Below, in pieces: positions 51,060-62,973 of a DNA stretch of 64,000 nt (position 1 is the first letter of the stretch; every line of letters starts with the position of its first letter). A program made the position numbers and the translations under genes. The stretch covers positions 618,501-682,500 of the forward strand of contig NC_087075.1 of the NCBI RefSeq assembly GCF_026151205.1, read 5' to 3'. This DNA comes from Bolinopsis microptera (Eukaryota > Ctenophora > Tentaculata > Lobata > Bolinopsidae). Under the pieces are notes generated by a model, which saw only the letters and a program-made list of their open reading frames with translations, searched no databases and was not told where the DNA came from.

Positions 51060-51634
51060 CTGGATATTAGTAATTTTAGATCATTTTAATCATATGAGCT
51101 GCGTCTTACTAGGGGGTAAGTTCTACAAATGGATAGATAATTAGTTGCCACTATCAATTAATTAAGATAATTAGTTGCCAAAGGGCACCACTCACCTCAA
51201 TGAAAAGAGCAAGGAAGTATAAAACAATAATTCCCCTGGAAGACTAAAGTAAGTTATTTATCTTTAGATGATACAATTAAGATACAACCATTTGTCGGAA
51301 TTAGACAGTAAAAAAAAAAATAAACAATAACAATAAAAATAATCTCTAGTATAGCAAATAATTTTTATTGATTATGTTTTTATTTACTGACTAATTCGCA
51401 CATGTTTTATCTCATTGTAATCCATCTAAAGTTAAATAACCTTACTTTAGTCTTCCAGGGGAATTATTGTTTTATACTTCCTTGCTCTTTTCATTGAGGT
51501 GAGTGGTGCCCTTTGGCAACTAATTATCTTAATTAATTGATAGTGGCAACTAATTATCTATCCATTTGTAGAACTTACCCCCTAGTAAGACGCAGCTCAT
51601 ATGATTAAAATGATCTAAAATTACTAATATCCAG
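51060..51634. other. Centre of the inverted repeat
   Basis: Holds the turn-around point near 51,347. Out to about 51,245 and 51,450 the arms match almost perfectly. Between these points similarity falls to a patchy but still symmetrical match (ATAAT, TTTATTG and TACTG blocks in mirrored order). No loop of unique sequence separates the arms. No exon in phase with the FYY gene was found. Confidence 0.85.
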
Positions 51635-52808
51635 GATACTGCCCCGGACTTGACGATGTTGAGAACACCCTTCAATACAAGAACCTCTACAACATTGGAC
51701 CCCACGAGACCCGAGCTGCAAGCTTCGAGAGTGACGACATCCTCGAGAAACTCAGATACGACTGCCAGGAACCCAACGTGTGGCCCGAGACTGGAAACTG
51801 CACCTTCGACAAAGGATTCAAGGAGACCTTCCAGACTGGATTTGAAATCAGAAGGAACATTGGACGAGCCTTCATCAGGAGCATTGCTCGATCTATGGAG
51901 TACCCTAACCTGCCCGCTCTCTTTTCTGAGGACGAGTTCTCTGCTATGGGACTCAGAAAATACCCCATCCGAAGACAGTGAGTTACATTCCACCTCAGCT
52001 ATATATGATGGGTACTTGATATTCCTTTAAAAAATCCTTGTGTTTGGCAGTCCCTATGATTATAAATAATAAATTCTTCCAGGATCAACAGCAACATGTA
52101 CTCTGACTTTGACGGAACTCTCCTGAGAGAGCTAGAACACATTGACTCTACCGTCACCGTCCTCTCCACCTTCAACAACGGTGGTCTTGAGGTAAAATAA
52201 ACCTCTACTGATCAAAATAAACAATCTCAATATTTCTCATTATTCTCAGAATATTAAAATTTTACGATTAAGTAAATCGTAAAACATTCTTTATCGCCAT
52301 TGTTTTTATATACGTTTATTGCTGTATAAATCTGTATTATTTGATAAAAGTTTCAAATCATTGTCAGATCCTACACAAGAACCAGTACAGACCCGCCCCC
52401 GTGACAGGAGACAATGCTTTCCTCGTCAACATCGGTAAACTGGTAGATGACCTCATCGACAACAAGGTGCCCTCAGTCAGACACAGAGTTGCTGAAGTTG
52501 ACTTTGATAGATACTCTATCACCTACTTCCTGGGACCCCAGTGAGTTTGTGTATTGAGTTTTTGTATTGAAGAAGTAAGAAATTAAATTTAAAAAGTAAC
52601 TTTAAACAGCCAATTAACTGTTATATACTGCTTACCTGTAATCTACTGAATGTTCAACTAGCCGCTATTTCGTAAATAAATCTTCAGATTTGATGCCGAT
52701 ATCAGCCGTAGTATGAGTGGAGCTATCACCCAAGCCGGACTCAAATACAAAGTTTTCGGAGAATGGATCAAGGACTACCTTGGTGCTATTGAGCTCTTCT
52801 ACTACTAA
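51635..52808 (+). CDS. FYY-type isopenicillin-N-synthase-like non-heme iron oxygenase, 5'-truncated
   Basis: Exons 51,635-51,977, 52,083-52,191, 52,368-52,540 and 52,688-52,808. Introns of 105, 176 and 147 bp are GT/AG, and joins keep frame. About 248 residues are visible; the family is ~330, so ~80 N-terminal residues are missing. The double-stranded beta-helix core is recognisable: iron ligands His and Asp at 52,138-52,146 (HIDSTVTVL, the HxD motif), GGLEIL, then AFLVNIGKLV, third ligand His at 52,482 (VRHRV), and the RxS substrate-anchoring motif at 52,509 (FDRYSITYF). The C-terminus is GAIELFYY then TAA. IPNS homologues with terminal FYY occur in luminous ctenophores and were proposed to supply or act on the Phe-Tyr-Tyr backbone of coelenterazine (Francis et al. 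2015). That role is a hypothesis, not shown by sequence. The 5' end abuts the palindrome centre. Confidence 0.92.
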
Positions 52809-53082
52809 ACTGTGGTAAGACTGCTATTGAGCTCTTCTACTACTAAACTGTGGTAAGACTGCTATTGAGCTCTTCTACTACTAAACTGTGGTAAGAGTGA
52901 CTTGGTGCTATTGAGCTCTTCTACTACTAAACTGTGGTAAGAGTGACTTGGTGCTATTGAGCTCTTCTACTACTAAACTGTGGTAAGACTGCTATTGAGC
53001 TCTTCTACTACTAAACTGTGGTAAGAGTGACTTGGTGCTATTGAGCTCTTCTACTACTAAACTGTGGTAAGAGTGACTTGGT
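52780..53082. repeat. 38/46-bp minisatellite repeating the FYY-stop codons (right arm)
   Basis: Seven units, the first being the real CDS end. Each contains GAGCTCTTCTACTACTAA (E-L-F-Y-Y-stop) followed by ACTGTGGTAAGA. Long units add GTGACTTGGTG, an echo of the coding GACTACCTTGGTG. The remaining six copies lie after the stop, in the presumed 3'UTR. Confidence 0.95.
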
Positions 53083-53825
53083 TATGACAAGATGATGTTG
53101 ATATGATTTTAGAGTTTAAAACGAAACCGTTTATATTGTAGATCTTACAAAATGTTAAATGTTACCATTTATTGTCAGCTAAATAAAACTTAATTTCTCA
53201 GTTTGAAGTCTTGAAATGGTAAAATCGGAGCGGTTGCCACAGTAACACTAACATTGGGACTGTGGAACAAACAAAAAAGATATTAATACGGCATGAAAAA
53301 CTGACTGTTCTTGTAATTTTAATTACGATGTTTGAAAATATATTTTTACGATCCTAAAAATCACTGTAACCTTCCACTGATGTGCAATTCTATATTTTAT
53401 TTTTATATTATTAAAAATGTAACCTGCATTAAAAAACGCTAATATGTTTGTTTTATTGCATTTGCTGAATCTACGAAAATGTAGAAATATGAAAAAGGTT
53501 CCTTTTACAGGGGATTCTGAAAACATGTATATTTTTCGTTCTTGTGAGTGGGTTGATACTTGATCATATTTGATTGTTGGGGACGAAGTGAGAGTCTCCA
53601 CTCAGTGTAATAAACAAAATAATGTCGACGTTTCGGCTACACGCCTTTATCAGGGACGAAATGTCAAAATAAATTCTTAAATAGCTCAATAAATGTAATA
53701 GATTTGTAGTGTTGTAATTAGTTTAAAACACTCAATTCAGACTAAAATACTAATTATACTAATTAAAACTAATAGCATTAGTATACTGTAGTGTAACAAC
53801 ACTACAGTCTACCTTTTATTGCCTC
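53083..53825. other. Convergent intergenic region, right arm mirror
   Basis: Mirror of 48,869-49,610. The hammerhead-like motif is at 53,628-53,653 on the minus strand. It has one extra G near 53,581-53,584 relative to the left arm. No gene supported. Confidence 0.45.
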
Positions 53826-56800
53826 CTATAAAGCAGTATCTACTACTCTGATAATATTTTCGTGTGACCGCATTTCTTCGAACATAACAGACGGAGTCTT
53901 CATTGCCAGGCTACTACCATGACAACCATGAGTGTTTTCCTTGATTCTCCGAAGGCGTTCCATTTTACACTTCCTAAAGGTTCTCACTACTGCAACGTGA
54001 GCTGTGTTGTGTCTGGGCGGAGGGAGGGAGTCCTTGCACCTCCGTCGTGCTGCTAGTATCCGGAGATATGCCACGAAATCTCTATTAACCACCATGTACA
54101 GCACTGGGTTAGCTGAAATTTATAGTCACGTTATAAAACATCGCTTGTTCGGGAATTAATAATCTGAGAAATTAATTAATAATAGTTACTAAACTACACT
54201 CTGCTACTTTAGTAAATTACCAAACTACACTCTGCTACTTTAGTAAGTTACCAAACTACACTCTGCTACTCTAGTAAATTACCAAACTACACTCTGCTGC
54301 TCTAGTAAATTACCAAACTACACTCTGCTACTTTAGTAAATTACCAAACTACACTCTGCTACTCTAGTAAATTACCAAACTACACTCTGCTACTCTAGTA
54401 AATTACTAAACTACACTCTGCTGCTCTAGTAAATTACCAAACTACACTCTGCTACTCTAGTAAATTACCAAACTACACTCTGCTACTTTAGTAAATTACC
54501 AAACTACACTCTGCTACTTTAGTAAATTACCAAACTACACTCTGCTACTTTAGTAAATCATCAAACTACACTCTGCTACTTTAGTAAATTACCAAACTAC
54601 ACTCTGCTATTTTAGTAAATTACCAAGGCCAAACTACACTCTGCTACTTTAGTAAATTACCAAACTACACTCTGCTACTTTAGTAAATAACCAAACTACA
54701 CTCTGCTACTTTAGTAAATTACCAAACTACACTCTGCTACTTTAGTAAATTACCAAACTACACTCAGCTGCTCCTTTATAAATTACCAAATGATCCGAGA
54801 AAGTAAGCACAGATTCTAACTCGTTCCAGCCAGACCGGGCCACGATCAACTTTGTTGATGTAAGTAAACAAGTGAGTAGCAATACTGGGTGTCCACGTTA
54901 CTATAGCAACCGAGCATAGCCCTACAACTGTAAGGATACCTGTAAAGATAGTGACTTATTTATTTATTAAATTACTTATTAATTTATTTCTTAATTATTT
55001 GCGCGCGCAAATATTATTTTTTTTCATTTTACCAATAAGCCGCGCAATTATCAATTATATTTTATTTTTTAAATCTGCAATTTTACTGCGCAAACGTTCG
55101 AGTTCACGTTCGAGTTCACGCGCACGTGACTCAGTCGAAATTCTTTAAGAGCAGTCAGCAGTCTGCTCCTAACGAATTTCAATTTCAAGGTGTCCAAAAC
55201 TTATTTCATATTTGGATAACTTGCAGATCGAAATTTAACACATAGTTAATTGAAAACACTACAAGTACAAAGCATATCAGCGCTCGTATTGCTGTATAAA
55301 TTGATGGTTTTTATATTGTAGCGGGATGTGTTACTGCATACTAGGCCGCGCCGCGCACTCAATTATGCTTCTCGCTTCGTTAGATCAGCAAAATGCGCTA
55401 CTTAACTGGGCCTCTCCGAGCTGCGAAGAATTGACATCGTTAATTAAATGGTTTTTAGGGTTTAGGACACCGCTCCTACTAAATCGCTCGCTCAAATTTT
55501 AAGAAAATTCTTGTGAAAAGGCCCTTTGGGTATGAAATTGATCTGAATCGGTGTATTTTTGGACGCTGATTCCGAATCACCCCCCATGACCTTGATAGTT
55601 AATTTTAAAACTATGGCCTGCGCGTCTCAGGTCTCACGCTCACACTGCACGTGTCGATCGTTTTGTACTACAGTACGAGTTCTTTGGTTGTATCGACATT
55701 TCTTCCGATTCCGTTTTAAGTTTGCTGCGACATGCGTGTAATTTGTCAAAAAATATGGGCGTGTGCCGTGTAACATAAGGTGTCAGGTTTGCCGCGCGTG
55801 TAATCAGTAATTTATCATTCCGTCGACCAGACACCCAAGTAAACCGCCAGCCAGGTCTCACGAGCCGCCTTTGCTTTACTGTATTCTTACAGAGGCAACA
55901 TGCGACGAGTTCGTTTAACTATATTCCGCACTTTTTCGCACAATTATTTGGAACTTCCCGTACAATTTTTTATAATTTCAGGTATAAAAAGCAACAATTT
56001 ATCGTAAAGTTTGGAGTTCAGAAATATTGCAGCGAGTTCAGTTGCAAATTAGGGTAAATACAGCTAAAAATTGGGCTTAGTTGGTACTCATTACTTGTCA
56101 TACGTTGTATGATCCGCCGCGCACGAGTGCGCGGCTCCCCCTGTCATGTATCGTAGTGAAACGACAATGGGGGTCACGAGGTGATACAACTCATTACCAT
56201 GTCGGCTGCATAATGCATTACCTGGAGCGCGGCCCAGTAACATAATGCATTGAGAACTTAGGAATTAAGTTGTTACCTTTATCACTATCAGTAGAAGAAA
56301 ATTGTTTTGTAAATCGTGCAATACTCATTTTTTCTTATAGAAAGAATTATTAAACTAACCCCATGTAGTATTGTTTAACTTTTCGCCGCATGTTTGCCAC
56401 ATTTCTCAAATATTCGCCGCACACTAGCCGCACTAATAGTGCCGCACACTAGCTGCATATCAAGCAATTTTAGGCAGAATCAGCTGGGATCGCACTTTTC
56501 GCAAAATATGGCCGAACTTATGTGCGGCCTTTTATAGCTGTGCTTGGAGTTTATACATTAGAGTCTAGAGCTTTATTGTATTTTTACCTTTTATAGCTGT
56601 GCTGGGAGGTTTGCGTGAAACTGAGCACTTTGCTACTCCTTCAGACATTCTTCTGTTAAGTGCCACTACGACCTAATGTTACTATGGTTACCTAATGTAA
56701 TTATGGTTACCTAATGTTACTATGGTTACCTAATGTAATTATGGTTACCTAATGTAATTATGGTTACATAATGTTACTATGGTTACCTAATGTAATTATG

Positions 56801-59800
56801 GTTACCTAATGTAATTATGGTTACAGTAGTGTAAACCATGGAATAATCGCATAAGCCGGTAAACTATACTCACCAATAAAATTAAAAGTAAACTGATCAT
56901 GAAAATGGAAGGAAGATTTCAATCATCCAACTTCGAAGGGTTGATTTTATTTAAGACGATTTAGTGCGATACTTAGTAAAATTATAATTAACCTATATGA
57001 CTAAAGAAATTTTTATATCATTATTAGTAATATTATTATGAAACTAACCTCGTTTTCTTGCATTATTTTTATTCTAGCAAGAACGCAGAGACAGATATTT
57101 GTAGAGATTACCAGTACAAAGGGCACTACTCCTGCGAAATGTAAATTTTAAATTTTAATTAATGATTTATATTTATATTTATATAATATATAATATATAT
57201 TTAACTTTGAGCAGGGTTGGCATCTAGATAATATTTAGATAGGATTATCTAGATAAAACCCGTAATTTCTTTATTTACTTATCTAGATAATTTCAAGTAG
57301 ATACTATTATTCAGGGGTGTACAGGGGTTCGTATACCCCTGCTATTATTAGCACTCTAATAAAAACTATGACACAAAGTGTAGGTACTAATACTACTCCA
57401 GTAGCAGGGAGGGGTTCACTGTACTAATACTCATAAGCTTCTGAGTTCATTTCTTGAAGATTTATTATTGCAAAATATCGAATAAACTGCGGCGTGCAGT
57501 TTATTTTACGGTGCTCTTCTTATTTTTTAACCATCAATTTATCTTAAATAGTTTGTCTCTCGACACATTTTGGTTAACGGGATCTTTAAAAATCGACAAA
57601 ACTGCGCTTAATTTAGAAATCGAGTAGTGTTAAAACTGTGTTCTTATTGGTTTATTTGTGTCACGTGATTTTAGAAAAATGTGATTTTAGAAGTTTAAGT
57701 AAGCGTTTACCTAGAAGGGTAGAGAGAAGCAGGCGTCTCAAGGGTGAGTTCAGGTGACTTACTCTACACATAGCACTATCTGAAATAGTGAGGTGACTTA
57801 CTCTACACATAGCACTATCTGAAATAGTGAGGTGACTTACTCTACACATAGCACTATCTGAAATAGTGAGGTGACTTACTCTACACATAGCACTATCTGA
57901 AATAGTGAGGTGACTTACTCTACACATAGCACTATCTGAAATAGTGAGGTGACTTACTCTACACATAGCACTATCTGAAATAGTGAGGTGACTTACTCTA
58001 CACATAGCACTATCTGAAATAGTGAGGTGACTTACTCTACACATAGCACTATCTGAAATAGTGAGGTGACTTACTCTACACATAGCACTATCTGAAATAG
58101 TGAGGTGACTTACTCTACACATAGCACTATCTGAAATAGTGAGGTGACTTACTCTACACATAGCACTATCTGAAATAGTGAGGTGACTTACTCTACACAT
58201 AGCACTATCTGAAATAGTGAGGTGACTTACTCTACACATAGCACTATCTGAAATAGTGAGGTGACTTACTCTACACATAGCACTATCTGAAATAGTGAGG
58301 TGACTTACTCTACACATAGCACTATCTGAAATAGTGAGGTGACTTACTCTACACATAGCACCATCTGAAATAGTGAGGTGACTTACTCTACACATAGCAC
58401 CATCTGAAATAGTGAGGTGACTTACTCTACACATAGCACTATCTGAAATAGTGAGGTGACTTACTCTACACATAGCACTATCTGAAATAGTGAGGTGACT
58501 TACTCTACACATAGCACTATCTGAAATAGTGAGGTGACTTACTCTACACATAACACTATCTGAAATAGTGAGGTGACTTACTCTACACATAGCACTATCT
58601 GAAATAGTGAGGTGACTTACTCTACACATAGCACTATCTGAAATAGTGAGGTGACTTACTCTACACATAGCACCATCTGAAATAGTGAGGTGACTTACTC
58701 TACACATAGCACCATCTGAAATAGTGAGGTGACTTACTCTACACATAGCACTATCTGAAATAGTGAGGTGACTTACTCTACACATAGCACTATCTGAAAT
58801 AGTGAGGTGACTTACTCTACACATAGCACTATCTGAAATAGTGAGGTGACTTACTCTACACATAGCACCATCTGAAATAGTGAGGTGACTTACTCTACAC
58901 ATAGCACCATCTAAAATAGTGAGGTGACTTACTCTACACATAGCACTATCTGAAATAGTGAGGTGACTTACTCTACACATAGCACTATCTGAAATAGTGA
59001 GGTGACTTACTCTACACATAGCACTATCTGAAATAGTGAGATGACTTACTCTAGAGATAAGGATAACGATTTAAATCAAGAGTTTTGTCTACATCAGTAC
59101 ACTACTAACCCGGAAAGAAGTGGACCTCTCCCTTGCTGAAGGCTGTGATGACGGAACAGCAGCTGGAATATACCCAAATAAATGCCACAGTAAAATGAGC
59201 TCTCTTTCTAGTTACCAGTATCCCGTACCTGAACAATACAATGTTTACTTTCTAGTTTACCAGTATCCCGTACCTGAACAATACAATGCTTACTTTCTAG
59301 TTACCAGTATCCCGTACCTGAACAATACAATGCTTACTTTCTAGTTACCAGTATCCTGTACCTGAACGATACAATGCTTACTTTCTAGTTACCAGTATCC
59401 CGTACCTGAACAATACGATGCTTACTTTCTAGTTACCAGTATCCCGTACCTGAACAATACAATGCTTACTTTCTAGTTACCAGTATCCCGTACCTGAACA
59501 ATACAATGCTTACTTTCTAGTTACCAGTATCCCGTACCTGAACAATACAATGCTTACTTTCTAGTTACCAGTATCCCGTACCTGAACAATACAATGCTTA
59601 CTTTCTAGTTACCAGTATCCCGTACCTGAACAATACGATGCTTACTTTCTAGTTACCAGTATCCCGTACCTGAACAACACAATGCTTACTTTCTAGTTAC
59701 CAGTATCCCGTACCTGAACAATACAATGCTTACTTTCTAGTTACCAGTTTCCCGTACCTGAACAATACAATGCTTACTTTCTAGTTACCAGTATCCCGTA

Positions 59801-62800
59801 CCTGAACAATACAATGCTTACTTTCTAGTTACCAGTATCCCGTACCTGAACAATACAATGCTTACTTTCTAGTTACCAGCATCCCGTACCTGAACAATAC
59901 AATGCTTACTTTCTAGTTACCAGTATCCCGTACCTGAACAATACAATGCTTACTTTCTAGTTACCAGTATCCCGTACCTGAACAATACAATGCTTACTTT
60001 CTAGTTACCAGCATCCCGTACCTGAACAATACAATGCTTACTTTCTAGTTACCAGTATCCCGTACCTGAACAATACAATGCTTACTTTCTAGTTACCAGT
60101 ATCCCGTACCTGAACAATACAATTCTTACTTTCTAGTTACCAGTATCTCGTACCTGAACAATACAATGCTTACTTTCTAGTTACCAGTATCCCGTACCTG
60201 AACAATACAATGCTTACTTTCTAGTTACCAGTATCCCGTACCTGAACAATACAATGCTTACTTTCTAGTTACCAGTATCCCGTACCTGAACAATACAATG
60301 CTTACTTTCTAGTTACCAGTATCCCGTACCTGAACGATACAATGCTTACAGTTACCAGTATCCCGTACCTGAACAATACAATGCTTACTTTCTAGTTACC
60401 AGTATCCCGTACCTGAACAATACAATGCTTACTTTCTAGTTACCAGTATCCCGTACCTGAGCAATACAATGCTTACAGTTACCAGTATCCCGTACCTGAA
60501 CAATACAATGCTTACTTTCTAGTTACCAGCATCCCGTACCTGAACAATACAATGCTTACTTTCTAGTTACCAGTATCCCGTACCTGAGCAATACAATGCT
60601 TACAGTTACCAGTATCCCGTACCTGAACAATACAATGCTTACTTTCTAGTTACCAGTATCCCGTACCTGAACAATACAATGCTTACTTTCTAGTTACCAG
60701 TATCCCGTACCTGAACGATACAATGCTTACTTTCTAGTTACCAGTATCCCGTACCTGAACAATACAATGCTTACTTTCTAGTTACCAGTATCCCGTACCT
60801 GAACAATACAATGCTTACTTTCTAGTTACCAGCATCCCGTACCTGAACAATACACTGCTTACTTTCTAGTTACCAGTATCCCGTACCTGAACGATACAAT
60901 GCTTACTTTCTAGTTACCAGTATCCCGTACCTGAACAATACAATGCTTACTTTCTAGTTACCAGCATCCCGTACCTGAACAATACAATGCTTGCTTTCTA
61001 GTTACCAGCATCCCGTACCTAAACAATACAATGCTTACTTTCTAGTTACCAGTATCCCGTACCTGAACAATACAATGCTTACTTTCTAGTTACCAGTATC
61101 CCGTACCTGAACAATACAATGCTTACAGTTACCAGTATCCCGTACCTGAACAATACAATGCTTACTTTCTAGTTACCATTATCCTGTACCTGAACAATAC
61201 AATGCTTACTTTCTAGTTACCAGCATCCCGTACCTGAACAATACAATGCTTACTTTCTAGTTACCAGTATCCCGTACCTGAACAATACAATGCTTACTTT
61301 CTAGTTACCAGTATCCCGTACCTGAACAATACAATGCTTACTTTCTAGTTACCAGTATCCCGTGCCTGAACAATACAATGCTTACTTTCTAGTTACCAGT
61401 ATCCCGTATCTGAACAATAGAATGCTTACTTTCTAGTTACCAGTATCCCGTACCTGAACAATAGAATGCTCTCTTTCTAGTTACCAGTATCCCGTACCTG
61501 AACAATGCAATGCTTACTTTCTAGTTACCAGTATCCCGTATCTGAACAATAGAATGATTACTTTCTAGTTACCAGTATCCCGTACCTGAACGATACAATG
61601 CTTACTTTCTAGTTACCAGTATCCCGTACCTGAACAATAAAATGCTTACTTTCTAGTTACCAGTATCCCGTACCTGAACAATACAATGCTTACTTTCTAG
61701 TTACCAGTATCCCGTACCTGAACAATACAATGCTTATTTTCTAGTTACCAGTATCCCGTACCTGAACAATACAATGCTTACTTTCTAGTTACCAGTATCC
61801 CGTACCTGAACAATACAATGCTTACTTTCTAGTTACCAGTATCCCGTACCTGAACAATACAATGCTTACTTTCTAGTTACCAGTATCCCGTACCTGAACA
61901 ATACAATGCTTACTTTCTAGTTACCAGTATCCCGTACCTGAACAATACAATGCTTACTTTCTAGTTACCAGTATCCGGTACCTGAACAATAGAATGCTTA
62001 CTTTCTAGTTACCAGTATCCCGTACCTGAACAATACAATGCTTACTTTCTAGTTACCATTATCCTGTACCTGAACAATACAATGCTTACTTTCTAGTTAC
62101 CAGTATCCCGTACCTGAACGATACAATGCTTACTTTCTAGTTACCAGTATCCCGTACCTGAACAATACAATGCTTACTTTCTAGTTACCAGCATCCTGTA
62201 CCTGAACAATACAATGCTTACTTTCTAGTTACCAGTATCCCGTACCTGAACAATACACTGCTTACTTTCTAGTTACCAGTATCCCGTACCTGAACAATAC
62301 AATGCTTACTTTCTAGTTACCAGTATCCCGTACCCGAACAATACAATGCTTACTTTCTAGTTACCAGTATCCCGTACCTGAACAATACAATGCTTACTTT
62401 CTAGTTACCAGTATCTCGTACCTGAACAATACAATGCTTACTTTCTAGTTACCAGTATCCCGTACCTGAACAATACAATGCTTACTTTCTAGTTACCAGT
62501 ATCCCGTACCTGAACAATACAATGCTTACTTTCTAGTTACCAGCATCCCGTACCTGAACAATACAATGCTTACTTTCTAGTTACCAGTATCCCGTACCTG
62601 AACAATACAATGCTTTCTGCTACTCCACAAACGTTTGTGATAAGCAGTTTCCCATGATATCTATATTATATATAATGAGAATAGTATAGTGCTGAATAGT
62701 ATAGTGCTGAATAGTATAGTGCTGAATAGTATAGTGCTGAATAGTATAATGAGAATAGTATAGTGCTGAATAGTATAATGAGAATAGTATAGTGCTGAAT

Positions 62801-62973
62801 AGTATAATGAGAATAGTATAGTGCTGAATAGTATAGTGCTGAATAGTATAATGCTTACCGGAGAGGAGAAGAGCAGAAGAGGAAACGATGAAGAGAAAGG
62901 GCCATGATGAAGTGGATGTCAGCAACCAAGGGCACGTAGATCAGAATACCAGACATATAACAGGTGGTGTCTC
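53826..62973 (-). CDS. Class A GPCR, TM3 to C-terminus, right arm mirror copy
   Basis: Mirror of the left-arm gene; exons in transcript order are 62,859-62,973, 59,110-59,207, 57,049-57,131, 56,588-56,672, 54,787-54,939 and 53,826-54,112. The TM3 exon is clean here and reads GDTTCYMSGILIYVP, LVADIHFIMALSLHRF and CSSPL, with R split across the junction to TM4 (RKRAHFTVAF). Cys3.25-to-Arg3.50 spacing is exactly 25, as in class A receptors. Exons upstream of TM3 should lie beyond the G-run array at >63,834, but none is recognisable in the remaining 166 bp. ECL2, with its usual cysteine, is not encoded by the exons found: only 24 residues separate the TM4 Trp from the TM5 Pro. Confidence 0.87.
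54184..54790. repeat. 31-bp minisatellite, right arm mirror
   Basis: Reverse complement of 47,904-48,510 with identical order of variants, including the GCC-containing unit (left about 48,064, right about 54,627). Confidence 0.93.
56673..56824. repeat. 19-bp minisatellite, right arm mirror
   Basis: Reverse complement of 45,869-46,020 (CTAATGTAATTATGGTTAC units), abutting the mirrored ICL3 exon at 56,672. Confidence 0.9.
57751..59052. repeat. 39-bp minisatellite, right arm mirror
   Basis: Reverse complement of 43,641-44,942 with the same variant order. It gives the same long open frame on the minus strand. Confidence 0.93.
59208..62617. repeat. 44-bp minisatellite, right arm mirror
   Basis: Exact-length mirror of 40,076-43,485. 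Variant units appear in the same order reversed, so the two arrays have not expanded or contracted independently. Confidence 0.95.
62673..62858. repeat. 15-bp minisatellite, right arm mirror
   Basis: Reverse complement of 39,835-40,020 (CTGAATAGTATAGTG units). It abuts the TM3 exon of the right-arm GPCR at its donor. Confidence 0.85.

Larger units (their letters stand above)
38701..51347 (+). repeat. Left arm of a ~25 kb inverted repeat
   Basis: Reverse complement of 51,348-63,834: position i pairs with 102,694 - i near the centre and 102,693 - i farther out. From about 39.9 kb to 51.2 kb I detect only three one-base homopolymer differences, near 47,630, 49,108 and 50,556. Variant repeats inside the minisatellites are mirrored in the same order, for example a CCGGA variant at about 40,715 pairing with 61,976. 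The outermost ~1.1 kb (38,701-39,850) is noisy like the tandem array to its left. Confidence 0.95.

Noticed and set aside
51459-51498. A 40-nt exon with good splice sites (TCTTCCAG before, GTGAGT after) upstream of the FYY gene
   Set aside because: In the phase required by the next exon it contains TGA; the other frames do not join the FYY reading frame.
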